Shown here piece by piece: positions 14,083 through 24,873 of a stretch of 64,000 bases of DNA. This stretch comes from Acinetobacter sp. NIPH 298 (lineage in GTDB: Bacteria > Pseudomonadota > Gammaproteobacteria > Pseudomonadales > Moraxellaceae), in contig NZ_KB850054.1 in NCBI RefSeq assembly GCF_000369505.1, positions 1 to 64,000 on the forward strand. The letters are read 5' to 3'. Position numbers and translations under genes: made by a program. Every line of letters begins with the position of its first letter. Position 1 is the first letter of the stretch. A model generated the notes under the pieces. The model saw only the letters and a list, made by a program, of their open reading frames with translations. It did not search any database and was not told where the DNA came from.

Positions 14083-16008
14083 ATGATCCAATTTGACCAA
14101 GTTTCATTACGCCGTGGTGGGCGAGTCCTCTTTCAAAAAGCGTCAATGCAGCTTCATCCAGGCTGGAAGATTGGTCTTACAGGTGTAAATGGCGCAGGAA
14201 AATCGACTTTATTTGCCGCATTTTTAGGTGACGTCGTCGCAGATGAAGGCAATCTAACGCGTCCAGCGGTTTGGACCGTGGCGCATATGGCACAAGAAAT
14301 TAAAGCCTTAGAAATGGCAGCAATCGATTTTGTGCTTTCAGGCGATGAGGAGTGTTGGGGAATACAACAAAAATTGGCCGATCCAGATCAGCTCAGCAAT
14401 GATGAGTTAGCGCATCTGCATGGTCGTTTTGATGAGATTCATGGCTATGCCGCCCCTGCTAAAGCCGCTCAACTGATGGCGGGCTTAGGTTTCCTCGATC
14501 ACCAACTCCAATTAAATGTCTCTAGTTTTTCTGGTGGATGGCGAATGCGTTTAAATTTGGCGCGCACGTTGATGAGCCGTTCGGACTTACTTTTACTGGA
14601 TGAGCCGACCAACCATTTAGATTTAGATGCTATTTTATGGTTAGAAGACTGGTTAAAAGCCTATGAAGGAACATTGGTTCTTATTTCACATGACCGTGAT
14701 TTCTTGGATGCCATTTGCGATCGTATTCTGCATATTGAAAATAAAGAATTAACACTGTACACAGGCAATTATTCAACCTTTGAAACCACACGTAGTGAAC
14801 GCTTGGCACAACAACAACAGTCGTTTGAAAAGCAGCAAGAAACGCGTGCACATTTACAAAAATATATTGATCGTTTTAAAGCCCAAGCGACGAAAGCACG
14901 TCAAGCACAAAGCCGTATCAAACAACTTGAACGGATGCAACAACTTGCACCTGCACACGTCGACACCCCCTTTACCTTTAGCTTTCGTGAACCCACCAAA
15001 ATGAGCTCGCCGCTACTCAGTCTAGATGCAGCCAGCATTGGTTATGGTGAGACCATGATCGCGGAGAAGATTCGTCTGCAAATTACCCCAAGCTCTCGTA
15101 TTGGCTTGTTGGGAATGAATGGTGCTGGTAAATCAACATTGATCAAAACACTGGTGGGTGATTTACCCTTAATGGCAGGTGAATACAAAGCATCTGAACT
15201 GCTCAATATCGGTTATTTTGCTCAGCATCAAATGGATGCCTTGGATGCAAATGCCAGTCCAATGCTGCAATTGGCTCGCATCGCAGATAAACACATCAGT
15301 GAAGCCGCTTTACGTGCCTTTTTAGGCGGCTTTGGCTTTAGTGGTGAACGTATGGATACCCCTTGTGAAAGCTTCTCTGGTGGTGAGCGTGCGCGTTTGG
15401 CATTGGCATTGATCGTTTGGCAGCGTCCAAATGTCCTGATTCTGGATGAGCCAACCAACCATTTAGATTTGGATATGCGCCATGCCCTCAGCATGGCATT
15501 GCAAGACTTTAATGGTGCTGTGGTATTGGTCTCGCATGAGCGTCAATTGATTACCAGTGTCTGTGATGAATTATTATTGGTACATGCGGGGAAATGCACT
15601 GAGTTTGACGGAGATTTGCAAGACTACGCCAAATGGTTACGTGAAGCGCGTCAGCAACAAATCAATGCTCAAAAGGCCTTGCAAAAAACATCGACCACTC
15701 AAATGACATCGGTAAAGCTAGATAAAGAGGCGCAACGTAAAGCTGCGGTACGCCACCGTGAACTCACAAGACCGATCCGTAAAAATATTGAGAAAACTGA
15801 GGGACAAATTGAGAAACTTCAGCCTCGTTTAGCTGAAATTGAGAATTTGTTGGCTGACACTGCACTGTACGAAGAAAGTCGTAAAGATGACCTCATCAAG
15901 TTAATGAATGAGCAAAACGAACTGAAAGCCAAACTTGAGCTGCATGAAGAACAACTGTTAACGCTCATGATGGAGTTAGAAGAGTTAGAAAGCGCTTTTG
16001 TAGACTAA
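14083..16008 (+). CDS. yheS: ABC-F family ATPase, YheS-like
   Basis: A soluble protein with two ABC ATPase domains and no membrane domain, typical of ribosome-associated ABC-F factors. The first domain has Walker A GVNGAGKST, signature SFSGGWRMRL and Walker B LLLLDEPTNHLDLD; the second has GMNGAGKST, SFSGGERARL and LILDEPTNHLDLD. A charged linker of about 80 residues separates them and a C-terminal coiled coil (residues about 550-640) follows, as in E. coli YheS. The frame is open 19 codons further, but MIQFDQVSLRRGGRVLF at 14083 matches the family start; the ribosome site is weak. 641 residues. Uup is the alternative family, but the C-terminal region fits YheS better. Confidence 0.88.
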   Translation: MIQFDQVSLRRGGRVLFQKASMQLHPGWKIGLTGVNGAGKSTLFAAFLGDVVADEGNLTRPAVWTVAHMAQEIKALEMAAIDFVLSGDEECWGIQQKLADPDQLSNDELAHLHGRFDEIHGYAAPAKAAQLMAGLGFLDHQLQLNVSSFSGGWRMRLNLARTLMSRSDLLLLDEPTNHLDLDAILWLEDWLKAYEGTLVLISHDRDFLDAICDRILHIENKELTLYTGNYSTFETTRSERLAQQQQSFEKQQETRAHLQKYIDRFKAQATKARQAQSRIKQLERMQQLAPAHVDTPFTFSFREPTKMSSPLLSLDAASIGYGETMIAEKIRLQITPSSRIGLLGMNGAGKSTLIKTLVGDLPLMAGEYKASELLNIGYFAQHQMDALDANASPMLQLARIADKHISEAALRAFLGGFGFSGERMDTPCESFSGGERARLALALIVWQRPNVLILDEPTNHLDLDMRHALSMALQDFNGAVVLVSHERQLITSVCDELLLVHAGKCTEFDGDLQDYAKWLREARQQQINAQKALQKTSTTQMTSVKLDKEAQRKAAVRHRELTRPIRKNIEKTEGQIEKLQPRLAEIENLLADTALYEESRKDDLIKLMNEQNELKAKLELHEEQLLTLMMELEELESAFVD

Positions 16009-16017
16009 TCTAATCAA

Positions 16018-16057
16018 GTATCCATAGATGCTCGAATCTAAGCGCGTCTGTGGATAC
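16018..16057 (+). terminator. Possible terminator hairpin after yheS
   Basis: An inverted repeat (GTATCCATAGA / TCTGTGGATAC, 18-base loop) begins 10 bases after the yheS stop codon; the T-run is short. The rest of 16058-16285 contains no gene that I can support. Confidence 0.45.
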
Positions 16058-16285
16058 TACATTTTCATCGCCACGCATAAAACTTAAACAATCTCTCAAG
16101 TGCTTCATCATTAAGAAAAACCACTCAAGATGTCATGATTTTTTCAACAAGCTCAGTTACAGTAACTGTTGGAATATTCCCAAAAAATTGAGCTTTGGCT
16201 TCAGGCTCGATATACTCAAGCCCCTATTATTGTAAAGTTATCTCTTACAAATGAATCCTGAGGGTATGATTCATTTAATATTTTT

Positions 16286-16306
16286 GTACTCCAGTGTGGT
16301 GAGTAC
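16286..16306. promoter_or_regulatory. Inverted repeat upstream of dedA
   Basis: A perfect GTACTC / GAGTAC inverted repeat with a 9-base spacer lies 25 bases before the DedA start codon. It could be an operator or an RNA hairpin at the 5' end of the message. Confidence 0.35.
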
Positions 16307-16330
16307 GCTATTTGGGACAACGTAAACTGA

Positions 16331-16888
16331 ATGAATTCTTTAGACTTTATTTTTAATTTCGAACACTTCCTGCCAATTTTAGTTCAAGAATATGGTTTAT
16401 GGATTTACGCTATTTTATTTCTGATTATTTTTTCGGAAACAGCTTTTGTTTTTATGTTCTTTTTACCTGGGGATAGCCTATTACTCGCAGTTGGTGCGCT
16501 GTGTTCTGTCGTTGAAATCATGCATCTCGGCTATATGATCAGCTTACTTTTTTTTGCTGCTGCGCTCGGCTATATGGTGAATTATCATATTGGTCGCCAC
16601 TTTGGCGATCGTATCTTCAATACCGAATCGCGCTTTATTAAGCAAGCCTATCTACAGAAAACCAATACCTTCTTTTTAAAGCACGGTGGAAAAACCATTC
16701 TGCTTGCTCGCTTCATTCCCTTTGCGCGTTCATTTGCCCCTTTAGCGGCAGGTTCAAGCAACATGAATTACAGCCACTTTGTCATCTATAATATTTTAGG
16801 TGCTTTGCTGTGGATCAGTGTCTTGGTCACGGCGGGTTATTTATTTGGCCATGCAATTATTCAAGTCAGCGATTTTGTAGAAAGCTAA
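16331..16888 (+). CDS. DedA family membrane protein
   Basis: An inner-membrane protein of 185 residues with the DedA signature: re-entrant motif FSETAFVFMFFLPGDSLL near residues 36-55, and the second block KHGGKTILLARFIPFARSFAPL with the conserved arginines and glycine (about residues 115-140). Four to five hydrophobic segments are visible. Recent work on the family points to flipping of undecaprenyl phosphate or other lipids, linked to proton motive force; the substrate here is not determined. The gene is monocistronic, followed by a ParB-type site and a terminator shared with gyrB. Confidence 0.88.
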   Translation: MNSLDFIFNFEHFLPILVQEYGLWIYAILFLIIFSETAFVFMFFLPGDSLLLAVGALCSVVEIMHLGYMISLLFFAAALGYMVNYHIGRHFGDRIFNTESRFIKQAYLQKTNTFFLKHGGKTILLARFIPFARSFAPLAAGSSNMNYSHFVIYNILGALLWISVLVTAGYLFGHAIIQVSDFVES

Positions 16889-16898
16889 TTAAGAATAA

Positions 16899-16914
16899 CG
16901 TTTCACGTGGAACG
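16899..16914. promoter_or_regulatory. parS: ParB-binding parS site 1 (variant)
   Basis: CGTTTCACGTGGAACG matches the parS consensus TGTTNCACGTGNAACA at all but the two outermost bases. It lies between dedA and gyrB, about 6.5 kb from oriC. It is one of four such sites in the window. Confidence 0.7.
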
Positions 16915-16924
16915 TAAAGCAATT

Positions 16925-16963
16925 AAAAAAAAGGCGATACCCATCTTGGTATCGCCTTTTTTT
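16925..16963. terminator. Bidirectional terminator between dedA and gyrB
   Basis: A long stem (AAGGCGATACC / GGTATCGCCTT) with an A-run before and a T-run after, placed between two converging genes. Confidence 0.88.
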
Positions 16964-17008
16964 CGCTCAGGATATGAAAGCTGAGCTAGATCATGAATAA
17001 CTATTTAA

Positions 17009-19486
<2,478 letters not shown>

Positions 19487-19527
19487 CTAGTAAAAATTAA
19501 TCTATCAAAAAAGATGAGGAAATAAAA

Positions 19528-20622
19528 TTATGGCGCAGCAAGGCTGACTTGACCGTGAACAACATGGAATAATTGAAAAGAAATCGACAAATCATGCAAG
19601 TGTTTTAATACCGACGTATGGTCTAAGGTGGTCATAAAAACTTGACTCCCCAACTGACTCAATCGCTCAATTAAACGTTGTTGTGCAGCTAAATCCAACT
19701 CTGCTGTCAGATCATCTAATAATACCACAGTTTCCTTATTACTCGCATGCAGCATTGCAATTTGTGACAGTTTTAATGCCATGATTAACAACTTTTTTTG
19801 TCCACGCGATAACACATGAACAGCATCGCTGCGCAAGGCATCGCCCCCTGTTTTTAAGCGTAAATCTGCACGATGCGGACCATACTCAGTATAGCGTCGC
19901 TCAAGGTCTCGGTGATGTTGAGAAATCAGATCTTGCATCAAACCTTGCTCGGTATGAAAACCAGCACTGTACTCAAGTTCGATCTGAACATCAGGCAACA
20001 GTTGCTGTAGATCTTCTTTAAAAAATTGATTCCATTGCTCAATAATACCCACCCGTTGTGAGTGCAAAATCTCACCATAATCGCTCAGCATTTTATTCCA
20101 TGGCTCTAAATCAGCCAAAGTTAAATTACGCCGTGTCTTAAGCAAGCTATTCCGCTGTTTTAATGCACGCGAGTAATATTGCCATGCAAAATAAAATTCA
20201 GGTTCCACGTGGAACATTAGCCAATCTAACAGCTGTCGCCGTGGTTTCGCCCCGTGGTCAATAATATCGGTACTTTGTGGATCAATATGCTGCAAAGGCA
20301 ATAGTTTTGCCAACTGTCCTTGCGTGGCAATGGTGTCGCCATTGACTTTGATCAGTTGCTCACCAGAAGCCAGCTTTTGCATCCCAATCCGCTCATTGAT
20401 TGATTGGGCAAATACGATTGAGTCAGCTGCTTCATACTGAATATAGTGCTTAGGAATGTGGGTGCGAAATGACCGTCCTGTGGCCAATAAGTGAATTGCT
20501 TCTAAAATAGAGGTTTTACCAGAGCCATTTGCCCCGTAAAAAATATTAAACGGTTGCAACTCATTCAGTGCAACCGCTTTTAAATTCCGTACACGTTCGA
20601 TATTTAAACGCGTGATTTGCAT
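19528..20622 (-). CDS. recF: DNA repair protein RecF
   Basis: An SMC-like ATPase that with RecO and RecR loads RecA at gaps in DNA. 364 residues. Walker [10 protein letters not shown] lies at residues 31-39, the ABC signature is LSRGQKKLL near residue 270, and Walker B is [12 protein letters not shown] near residue 305. It follows dnaN by 28 bases and precedes gyrB by 50 bases, so co-transcription is likely. A parS-type site lies inside the coding sequence at 20201-20216. Confidence 0.97.
   Translation of the reverse strand: MQITRLNIERVRNLKAVALNELQPFNIFYGANGSGKTSILEAIHLLATGRSFRTHIPKHYIQYEAADSIVFAQSINERIGMQKLASGEQLIKVNGDTIATQGQLAKLLPLQHIDPQSTDIIDHGAKPRRQLLDWLMFHVEPEFYFAWQYYSRALKQRNSLLKTRRNLTLADLEPWNKMLSDYGEILHSQRVGIIEQWNQFFKEDLQQLLPDVQIELEYSAGFHTEQGLMQDLISQHHRDLERRYTEYGPHRADLRLKTGGDALRSDAVHVLSRGQKKLLIMALKLSQIAMLHASNKETVVLLDDLTAELDLAAQQRLIERLSQLGSQVFMTTLDHTSVLKHLHDLSISFQLFHVVHGQVSLAAP
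20201..20216. promoter_or_regulatory. parS: ParB-binding parS site 2, inside recF
   Basis: GGTTCCACGTGGAACA matches the parS consensus at 15 of 16 positions. It is embedded in the recF coding sequence, 3.1 kb from oriC, as is common for chromosomal parS sites. Confidence 0.8.
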
Positions 20623-20650
20623 GATTTAAAACTCAAATGATCAATGCAAA

Positions 20651-21799
20651 TTAAACTCGCATTGGCATTACAACATAAGTTTGATCTGGGTGTGCTGGAT
20701 CTTGTACAAGAACAGACTGATTCGCTTCAGTCATGGTCATCTTGACATCATCACCATCCAATACACTGAGAACTTCGAGAATATATTGTGCATTAAATGA
20801 CATTTCCAAAGGTACATCCTGATATTGAATGGCGATATCTTCTACCGCTTCATCTTGTTCAGGATTGTTGGCACGCAACTGCAATGAGTCTTGATTAAAG
20901 TTCAAGAACACACCACGTAATTTTTCATTACTTAAAATCGCCACACGTTGCAATGATTGTTTAAACACGTCTTGTCCAATAAATACGTGTTTGTCACCAC
21001 CACGAGGAATCACACGGCGATAATCCGGGAACTTACCATCAATCAATTTGGTGGTAAAACGGACAATAATATCGCCCTGCTCTTTATCTCGACTCGGCGT
21101 ATTAATGGTGACATTGAGTAATTCACGTCCAATCAACAACGTCAGTTGTTCATCTTCAATACTGAGTAAACGTTGCAACTCACCTACGGCTTTACGCGGC
21201 ACAATCGCCTGAATCGATGAAGATGCGGTTGACGATGCCAACACTTCACACAAAGCTAAACGATGCCCATCTGTTGTTACGGTACGTAATTGATTTTGAT
21301 CAATTTCAAGTAAAGTTCCTGTTAGATAAAAACGAACATCTTGCACCGCCATCGCAAAGGCTGTTTTTTCAAAAAGACGTTTTAATTCGCGTTGGGTGAC
21401 TTGCACTTGCGTGCCTTGACTATTTTCAGTGGTGAGCAATGGATAATCTTCAGCAGGAAGCGTTCCCAAAACAAAACGACTATTTCCCGATTTTAAAATA
21501 CAGCGTTGATCTTCGGTAATTTGTAGATCAATCAGTGCTGCGCTCGGAAGTGACTTACAAATCTCGACCAGTTTACGTGCTGGAACAGTCGTTTCCCCTG
21601 CTTCTAAACAAGCGCCTTCCGCCAGTGTGGTACTCGCCACCAATTCAACTTCTAGATCTGAGCCAATAATGGTTAAGGCATGTTGCGTGGTTTGAATTTT
21701 GACATTTGAAAGAATATTCAAGGTATGACGGCGTTCAACAGCTCCTACCACATGTGATAAAACATTGAGTAAACTTTCTTTAGCGATTTTCAAACGCAC
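20651..21799 (-). CDS. dnaN: DNA polymerase III beta sliding clamp
   Basis: A ring-shaped processivity clamp that tethers polymerase III and other proteins to DNA. The 382-residue protein has the usual three repeated domains; the start MRLKIAKESLLNVLSHVVGAVERR and the C-terminus YVVMPMRV, which forms the protein-binding cleft, are characteristic. The length equals that of close relatives and is slightly longer than E. coli (366). It lies 112 bases downstream of dnaA and 28 bases upstream of recF. Confidence 0.98.
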   Translation of the reverse strand: MRLKIAKESLLNVLSHVVGAVERRHTLNILSNVKIQTTQHALTIIGSDLEVELVASTTLAEGACLEAGETTVPARKLVEICKSLPSAALIDLQITEDQRCILKSGNSRFVLGTLPAEDYPLLTTENSQGTQVQVTQRELKRLFEKTAFAMAVQDVRFYLTGTLLEIDQNQLRTVTTDGHRLALCEVLASSTASSSIQAIVPRKAVGELQRLLSIEDEQLTLLIGRELLNVTINTPSRDKEQGDIIVRFTTKLIDGKFPDYRRVIPRGGDKHVFIGQDVFKQSLQRVAILSNEKLRGVFLNFNQDSLQLRANNPEQDEAVEDIAIQYQDVPLEMSFNAQYILEVLSVLDGDDVKMTMTEANQSVLVQDPAHPDQTYVVMPMRV

Positions 21800-21911
21800 G
21801 ATTTTATTCCTCTTACAACAGAAGCCGATATGAATGTTAGCAGTGTACTATGCTGCACTTAAAAGCAGTTTGCAACTCTGAAAGTAGGGTCTATTGTCAT
21901 TAAACCCGCGA

Positions 21912-23312
21912 TTAACTTTGTAATAGACGCATTAAGTTTTTATAGTCTTCATTAAAAATTGGATCTTCTTGACGTAGGCTATTCACTTTTTCACAGGCAT
22001 GCATCACCGTACTATGATCACGACCACCGAAAGCCATTCCAATTTCAGGAAAGCTATCGCCTGTCAGTTCACGCGCTAAGCCCATCGCCAACTGACGAGG
22101 GCGCGCATAAATACGCGTCCGTTTTGGTCCAACCAATTCTTTTAATGGAATACGGAAATATTCACTCACGACGCGTTGGATATTTTCGACACTAATGGTC
22201 CGTGCTCGAATTGCCAACACATCTTTTAAAGATTCACGCACCACATCTAAATCAATGACGGTGCCTTTAAAACGTGAAATTGCCACCACTTTATTCAATG
22301 CACCTTCCAGCTCACGCACGTTGGCAACAACTTGTTGAGCGATAAACAAAGCACAGTTTCTTGGTAAATCAACACCACTGTTTTCAGCTTTTTTCAGTAA
22401 AATTTCGATACGCGTTTCGATATCAGGCGGCTCGACACCAACCGATAATCCCCAAGAAAAACGAGAAACCAAACGTGGATCCAATTCGGTTAACTCTTTT
22501 GGATAGCGATCAGAAGTCAAAATAATTTGCTTAGACTCATCGAGCAAAGCATTGAAAGTATAAAAGAATTCAACCAAACTCGCTTCTTTACCCGCCAATA
22601 AATGAATATCATCGACCAACAATAAATCTAAAGAGCGACAATTTTTCTTAAATTCTTCAACTTTGCCTTTTTGCAAAGAACTCACAAAGTCTTGTACAAA
22701 ACTTTCAGAGGTCATGTACATGACACGTGCATTGGGTTTTGCTTGCAATAATGCGTTGCCAACGGCTTGCATCAAATGCGTTTTACCCAAACCCGTTGGA
22801 CCATATAAAAATAGAGGATTGTGCTGTGAAGCACCTAATTGTGTGAGCACTTTACGACAAGTTTCTGCCGCCATTTGGTTAGAGCGCCCCTCAACAAATA
22901 GTGAGAAGCTAAACAACGGATTTAATTGTCTTTTCTTCGCTATTTTGGTTGGATTTTGACTCGGTTGGGCTAAATCAGATTCTTTTTTGATTTTAATAGG
23001 TGTGGGTTGGCTGCTTAACGCGGCCGTCGTGGTGGCAGGTTGTTCACGTTGTTCACTCGAAGACAAAATGGTCCCTGGACGCGAATCAACTAAAATCTCG
23101 ACCTGACGTATCCGCCCTTCAGACAATTGTTCTGCCAGTATTGAAATCAGCTCTAAATGATTGTCTTGAATATAACGCGTCCAATAAGGGTTCGGCGCAT
23201 ATAAACGCATTACATCATCAACTTCTTCAGCAACCAAGGGACGAATCCACATCGCAAAGACGTTATCAGATAGCTCTTGTCGCAAGCGAGTTAAGCAGTC
23301 CGTCCAGAGCAT
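21912..23312 (-). CDS. dnaA: Chromosomal replication initiator DnaA
   Basis: Binds DnaA boxes at oriC and melts the origin. 466 residues: domain I (about 1-90), a Gln/Ser/Pro-rich linker (about 90-150), an AAA+ domain with Walker A GPTGLGKTH and Walker B LLLVDDIHLL, and a C-terminal DNA-binding domain with the signature GGRDHSTVMHACEKV. Two in-frame ATGs lie 6 bases apart. AGGGG touches the first (23318) but is correctly spaced for the second (23312), which also gives the family start MLWTDCLTRL. Its promoter (23385-23413) contains a DnaA box, so autoregulation is likely. Confidence 0.97.
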   Translation of the reverse strand: MLWTDCLTRLRQELSDNVFAMWIRPLVAEEVDDVMRLYAPNPYWTRYIQDNHLELISILAEQLSEGRIRQVEILVDSRPGTILSSSEQREQPATTTAALSSQPTPIKIKKESDLAQPSQNPTKIAKKRQLNPLFSFSLFVEGRSNQMAAETCRKVLTQLGASQHNPLFLYGPTGLGKTHLMQAVGNALLQAKPNARVMYMTSESFVQDFVSSLQKGKVEEFKKNCRSLDLLLVDDIHLLAGKEASLVEFFYTFNALLDESKQIILTSDRYPKELTELDPRLVSRFSWGLSVGVEPPDIETRIEILLKKAENSGVDLPRNCALFIAQQVVANVRELEGALNKVVAISRFKGTVIDLDVVRESLKDVLAIRARTISVENIQRVVSEYFRIPLKELVGPKRTRIYARPRQLAMGLARELTGDSFPEIGMAFGGRDHSTVMHACEKVNSLRQEDPIFNEDYKNLMRLLQS

Positions 23313-23340
23313 GTGCATCCCCTATATATCCATTTTAAAT

Positions 23341-23379
23341 TTAAAAAAACAAAAACCGCCCCTTCACTTTTCAAAGGGG
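23341..23379 (-). terminator. Terminator-like hairpin in the dnaA leader
   Basis: On the minus strand a CCCCTT...AAGGGG stem is followed by CGGTTTTTGTTTTTTT. It sits between the predicted dnaA promoter and the dnaA start codon, so it would terminate part of the transcripts unless read through. It may attenuate dnaA; no regulator is evident. Confidence 0.5.
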
Positions 23380-23384
23380 TCGCC

Positions 23385-23413
23385 ATTCTAACCAAGTTAT
23401 CCACATCTGTCAG
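23385..23413 (-). promoter_or_regulatory. dnaA promoter with internal DnaA box
   Basis: On the minus strand, CTGACA, a 17-base spacer and TAGAAT. The spacer contains the perfect DnaA box at 23397-23405, so DnaA bound there should block RNA polymerase. Confidence 0.65.
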
Positions 23414-23912
23414 GCACATTCAGGCGAGTTTCGCTGAAAAAAAAAGCATTCGTGAATTAAATTCAAATTTAAACCGATTGTGCATAACTTTTAGCACATC
23501 CTGTGGATAGTTTTAAGTCCAAAGTTATCCACAATGTATAAAATCAATAGAAACATAGTTATCCACAGAGTAACTTTATGTTTATCTTAAGAAATACTCG
23601 ACTTTCCACAGAAAAAAGCCTTACTAATAATAATAAACTTAAATTTTAAAATTTGAATTTACTTATAAGGATCACTGCGAATGTGGATAACTGAGCATAT
23701 CGAAATTTAAATTCAAAATCCAAGGTTTAAATTTAAAACAGCAATTGAAGTGTGTATAAGCTTGTCGATAAGCTGTGAATATAACGCAATACTGATATAA
23801 TTTAAATAGATAGCTTGTGTATGTTTTTTGTTTTCGATGTTTTTGTATAAAATTAGAATTGTTCGCTTTATGCCAAACAATAAAAACAATATGTAAAGTT
23901 TTAGCTTTTTGA

Positions 23913-23941
23913 TTGACAGCGGACCCTTTGCCCCATAAAAT
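23913..23941 (+). promoter_or_regulatory. rpmH promoter
   Basis: TTGACA, a 17-base spacer and TAAAAT, a near-consensus sigma-70 promoter about 40 bases before rpmH. It should drive the rpmH-rnpA-yidD-yidC series. Confidence 0.8.
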
Positions 23942-23980
23942 CGCGGACCTTACAGAAAGATCAATTTTGGGAGTTTCAAT

Positions 23981-24115
23981 ATGAAACGTACTTTCCAACC
24001 ATCTGAATTAAAGCGCAAGCGTGTTCATGGTTTCCGTGCTCGTATGGCAACTAAAGCTGGTCGTCAAGTTTTAGCTCGTCGTCGTGCAAAAGGTCGTCAT
24101 AGCTTAACTGTTTAA
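23981..24115 (+). CDS. rpmH: 50S ribosomal protein L34
   Basis: A 44-residue very basic protein of the large ribosomal subunit: [19 protein letters not shown] at the N-terminus, then [19 protein letters not shown] and ending LTV. The length is usual for the family. A TTGGGAG ribosome site lies 8-10 bases before the ATG. First gene of the cluster to the right of oriC, 27 bases before rnpA. Confidence 0.97.
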
Positions 24116-24142
24116 TACTGTTAAGCTGACCAGATTTGGGTG

Positions 24143-24538
24143 ATGTCACTTTACAGTTTTAGCACTGAATTCCGTATTCGTTGTGCTGCAGATTATAAAA
24201 GTGTGTTTGATGGTGCGCTTTTTAAAGTGCATCAGCCCCATTTCCTTTTTTTAGCAAAATTAACCGAACAGCCGAATAGCCGTTTGGGTATTGTCGTTGC
24301 TAAAAAAAAGGTACGTCGCGCACATGAGCGAAATAGAATAAAACGCCTTGCTCGGGAGAGCTTTCGTTTACATCAAGCTCAATTTAATGCTGATATCGAT
24401 ATTGTCGTGATGCCTAAAGTAGGTATAGAAGCAATTTCAAATCAAGAATTACATCAACAATTAGATTTAGCTTGGCAAAAATTACAGCGTTTAGCTAAAA
24501 AGCATTCCAAAGTCGTTGTAACACCTCTCCAAAATTAG
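24143..24538 (+). CDS. rnpA: Ribonuclease P protein component
   Basis: A small basic protein that helps the RNase P RNA bind precursor tRNAs during 5' end maturation. 131 residues. The family signature [13 protein letters not shown] lies near residue 65, after the FLAKL...[16 protein letters not shown] segment. A GTG at 24140 immediately precedes the ATG at 24143; I use the ATG because [13 protein letters not shown] looks like the usual start, and the choice changes one residue. Follows rpmH directly and ends 9 bases before yidD. Confidence 0.95.
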   Translation: MSLYSFSTEFRIRCAADYKSVFDGALFKVHQPHFLFLAKLTEQPNSRLGIVVAKKKVRRAHERNRIKRLARESFRLHQAQFNADIDIVVMPKVGIEAISNQELHQQLDLAWQKLQRLAKKHSKVVVTPLQN

Positions 24539-24547
24539 AGATCTCCA

Positions 24548-24871
24548 ATGGTACGTTTACTGCATTGGTTGATAAGATGCTACCAAATCGCAATTAGTCC
24601 ATTATTGGGGCCGCGTTGCCGCTATATTCCAACTTGCTCTCAATATGCAATTGAAGCTTTACAGACCCATGGCGCTGTAAAAGGTGTATGGCTATCGACC
24701 AAGCGCGTTTGCCGTTGTCATCCTTGGGGTGGTTCAGGCTATGATCCCGTGCCACGCAAAGCACTTCGTTTCATTTCGTTTCATCAAATAGATTCTCAAA
24801 TGCATCACGTTGCTGTACCCTTTCGTGATCGTTTATTTAAGCAAAATTTCTCTAATCATTTGGGATATTAG
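24548..24871 (+). CDS. yidD: Membrane protein insertion efficiency factor YidD
   Basis: A small amphipathic protein at the inner membrane that assists YidC-dependent insertion. 107 residues. The core motifs are [17 protein letters not shown] and [15 protein letters not shown], with the conserved cysteines. The family is usually about 70-85 residues, and here a variable tail of about 30 residues follows PVP. Two bases separate its stop from the yidC start, so translation is probably coupled. Confidence 0.95.
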   Translation: MVRLLHWLIRCYQIAISPLLGPRCRYIPTCSQYAIEALQTHGAVKGVWLSTKRVCRCHPWGGSGYDPVPRKALRFISFHQIDSQMHHVAVPFRDRLFKQNFSNHLGY

Positions 24872-24873
24872 AT

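Larger units (their letters stand above)
23319..23980. other. oriC: Chromosomal replication origin (oriC) between dnaA and rpmH
   Basis: A 662-base AT-rich spacer between divergent dnaA and rpmH. Perfect DnaA boxes (TTATCCACA or its complement) lie at 23397-23405, 23525-23533, 23559-23567 and 23682-23690; near matches lie at 23479-23487, 23502-23510 and 23751-23759. Three exact copies of the palindrome TTTRAATTYAAA lie at 23334-23345, 23706-23717 and 23726-23737, with near copies at 23456-23467, 23462-23473 and 23652-23663. The AT-rich stretch at 23630-23880 is the best candidate for the unwinding element. Confidence 0.88.

Noticed and set aside
16050..16235. 61-codon frame between yheS and dedA
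   Set aside because: Begins inside the hairpin after yheS, has no ribosome site and reads like random translated AT-rich DNA.
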